Assembly: GCA_037577475.1 (NCBI GenBank)
Contig: CM075194.1
Location: forward strand, 21,872,492 to 21,936,491
Source of the DNA: Chaunax sp. Z400
Taxonomy: Eukaryota; Chordata; Actinopteri; Lophiiformes; Chaunacidae
Length of the DNA: 64,000 nucleotides
Direction of reading: 5' to 3'
Below are positions 61,517 to 64,000 of the stretch, piece by piece. Below the pieces are notes generated by a model. The model was given only the letters and a program-made list of their open reading frames with translations, was not told where the DNA came from and did no database searches. Each line of letters opens with the position of its first letter. Position 1 is the first letter of the stretch. The position numbers were made by a program, and so were the translations under genes.

Positions 61517-64000
61517 GATTGCAGTGAGTTTAGCTTTTTCACCAACCCACCAATGGCCTCATTTACTTTATTCACCAATCTAGTTTGGTTTACCTGCATT
61601 TGCAGAGTGGCGTGTGCAAATATTGGATCCTACAGACCCACGTCAGATGATAATGAACCATAACTTTAACAAGTACTACCAGCTTTGGAATCATGTCTAC
61701 ATGCCCATCATCGTAGAGCTTTACTGTGAATACTCTCTTCCCAGACCCCTGTACATGTGTTCCATTTTGAACATTTAACAGAATCAACTGGGACCGTCCT
61801 TGAAAGCCTTTTAATATGGAGATTGTGTAAGATGGACAAAGGATGGCTTGGTTTAAAACGTGCATAATTTGCTTTTGCAGCAGTTGGGTAACAATCAGCA
61901 ACTCGTGCATGTGTGTAACCTTCCTGTGTGACTAACAATTAACACAAGGTCTGCGCTCCTCTCATTGTGGCTCTTCCATTTGGAGGCTTTGCACAGATCT
62001 GTGTCTGACACTGAGAGCAACAGGCCAGGACAATACTTAGTTCAAAGGCTGCCCTCTAACTACTTAATATGTGTGGTCATGTCCATGTATTCCAGCCTTT
62101 ATTATCATAGCTGTGCTTCTATATTTGTCCTATAGGAAGTCAGAATACAAAGATCAACTGTCAGCGTATTGCTGTGGACATGTTCCATGCTTCTCATGTG
62201 TGTAATCTCATTAGAGCATTGGATTCAGAAGAATGCCGTTCTTTATGCATCACCCCTTCTTTCCGTTGCTTTTTGTGTGTGTGAGTACACAAATATTCAT
62301 GTTACTATAAGGGAGCATCACGGGGATGCACTCATTACATGTGTGGCGGATTATACTGTGCGTCTGGGTGCACTCATTTGTAGTCAGCGGCTGTCATCCA
62401 CCCACACCATCCCTGCCGTTTGGAGACTCGCTCAGTCACACTCCTCACATTTCTATTCTGACGGGAAGACGCTCATAACATACGGGGGGGGGGAGCAGAA
62501 ACAAAGGCAAGAAGAGCCACCCACCGACGTTGGAAGAGTCAGTCAGCTTACTAATTGGCAACACGAGCCCTCGCTTTTGAATTTTAATCCTGTGTTGTGA
62601 CATGTTTGCCCCGGTAGCCAGGACATTTAGCACAAGGTTAGCCAAGAGGGAAACAAAACATCCTTGAGCACAAATATCCTCCTTAGTCCGAAGGTAGATT
62701 AAAATTTATCATTCGTTTTTCAATTAACCTTTATAATAAAATGACTCCTAGGCTGAATCAGTGTTCACATCAAACAAAAATATAAATACCATAAGATAGA
62801 GTGGGAATAACTAGGTGCCATTTTTAGAGCTGCCCACACAGTGATGCAGTAATTAACGGTTCACTCTCTCTGTTGATGCTATTTACTGTAGCAGTGACAT
62901 TATTAATGCAATTAAAAATTGAATTAGGGACGCCCCAGTAAGTACTGTTGCTTCTTTGATTTAAACAACAATGTTTTTGTCTCATTATCCAGTTCTCAAA
63001 CAAGAAGCCTCTAAATAAGCATCCACGCTCCACTACAGCCATCAGCTACTGAGGGAACGGTCGCTTTGAAAGCCCCGGTCCACCGTCTGCGTTGCATTAA
63101 TGTTGCATCAAATCTGATGGAATTGTCCAAGCACAACAACATCTTTGAGAGTCAATCCTCAATGGCCAATGCCTCATCCTCTGCAAGCGCTCTCTAAAAA
63201 AAACTGATTCCACTAGTCATGGCTGCATTGCAATCCAGCAATGGCTTTCAGGTGCATCCCAGAAACTGTTCTCTGCTCTGCTCCTCTCAAAACGTGACCA
63301 CTGTATTTTTGATAGAAGCACCATGAGGCTGCATAGAGCAGATTGAGCCAGGCAGGAGGTCGGACAAAGGAACAGCATAGAGAATCTGATCAATTTTCAA
63401 AATAACACCCTGAGCAAAGATTGTATATCACATCAAAGAAATCATGCATCTACAGTGTGTAGCCTCCTTCCCCAAAGTGAAAACAGAAAAATCAAACAAA
63501 AGGAAGAATGACTGGTTTAAAAAAAGACTGCAGACAAAATGAGTGGGGGGTATGAAGCCATGCAGAGGACGAAACAAAACCTGCATAGTTTACAGTGATT
63601 AGAGTGACAAGAATATTAATACTTACCTAACAGGTCAAAGTTGTTATCTACTGGGCATGACTAGTGTTTCACCTTACCAGCTGTGTTGGATGTAAAACAA
63701 ACACTACTCACTCTCAAAAGTAAAGCTTTAAACTTTGATAGTGTGAAACAGAATGCCACATTAACACAACGCTAATGGTTTGGCCCATTACGCAAATTAA
63801 TCATTCGTATATGTCAAATTGGTTGATACCAGTGACTTCTGTCAATCATATCTATCTAAATGAAACAGATTACAACAAAAACATTATGTTGATGACATAT
63901 AGGGGACAGACCAGGCTAGGTTTTTAGCTGCTTTTTGTTAGTCTGCACCTCAAGCTTATCTGGAGACTATTCCAAAGCTTAGGGACGGACAGAGTGATCC
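61517..64000. other. Intronic stretch, nothing recognised
   Basis: A G10 run at 62484-62493. The 143-codon frame at 62169-62600 has no family features. No ALK exon 5 counterpart was seen. Confidence 0.4.

Larger units (their letters stand above)
57705..64000 (+). other. alk: Presumed downstream intron of alk (intron 4), window-truncated
   Basis: It starts at the GTAAGC donor. No counterpart of ALK exon 5 (about 128 nt, end of MAM1) was recognised up to 64000. It holds a degenerate tandem repeat and a long 13-bp minisatellite. Confidence 0.65.

Noticed and set aside
62169..62600. 143-codon + strand ORF, considered as ALK exon 5 or a new gene
   Set aside because: Residues do not resemble the end of MAM1 and it crosses a G10 run.

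Overview
The window is eukaryotic and looks like a percomorph-type teleost fish genome. It is AT-leaning and gene-poor, and it is littered with fish-type elements: tRNA-headed SINEs, decayed Tc1-like transposons, hAT-like and Harbinger-like MITEs, an L2-type LINE end, and long (CA)n and (CT)n microsatellites. No bacterial gene structure, operon, CRISPR array, rRNA or intact tRNA gene was seen. Species cannot be named from the sequence.

Only one protein-coding exon can be supported, on the + strand at 57500-57704. It encodes part of the first MAM domain of the receptor tyrosine kinase ALK (the fish LTK paralogue is the alternative). It has a clean acceptor and donor, the expected reading phase on both sides, a conserved N-glycosylation sequon, an L-S-P-W motif and a conserved cysteine. 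The simplest reading is that nearly the whole window is intron: about 57.5 kb upstream (intron 3 by human numbering) and at least 6.3 kb downstream (intron 4). I did not find the flanking ALK exons.

Layout. 0.35-1.05 kb: a LINE-tail-like repeat and an hAT-type MITE. 8.3-9.5 kb: two tRNA-SINE relics, one with a (CT)n expansion. 12.1-14.4 kb: DNA-transposon relics, a 76-bp segment with an inverted copy 33 kb away, and a truncated Harbinger-like MITE. 20-29 kb: microsatellites, SINEs, a 78-bp minimal Tc1-like element and a SINE nested in an older element. 31-34.3 kb: an inverted repeat, a SINE and the C-terminal end of an L2-like LINE ORF. 38.95-39.03 kb: a long miRNA-like hairpin. 41-48.6 kb: two Tc1/mariner-type relics and a complete MITE with a TTA duplication. 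50-55 kb: a TACAGT-rich repeat and a 626-bp TIR element. 57.5-57.7 kb: the exon. 57.97-58.67 kb: a degenerate tandem repeat. 59.77-61.40 kb: a 125-unit, 13-bp minisatellite bracketed by a diverged 110-bp direct repeat.

The most striking non-genic structure is that minisatellite. Its unit has no stop codon in any + frame and its length is not a multiple of three, so all three frames are open for about 1.5 kb and read the same 13-residue peptide cycle. These giant ORFs are almost certainly artefacts, but the array, its two-position variant code, its 52-bp higher-order block and its homogenised 3' end merit a second look. The other unusual structures are the 38.95 kb hairpin and the 78-bp palindromic mini-transposon. 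Assignments to named repeat families are from memory of their sequence features, not from a database search.
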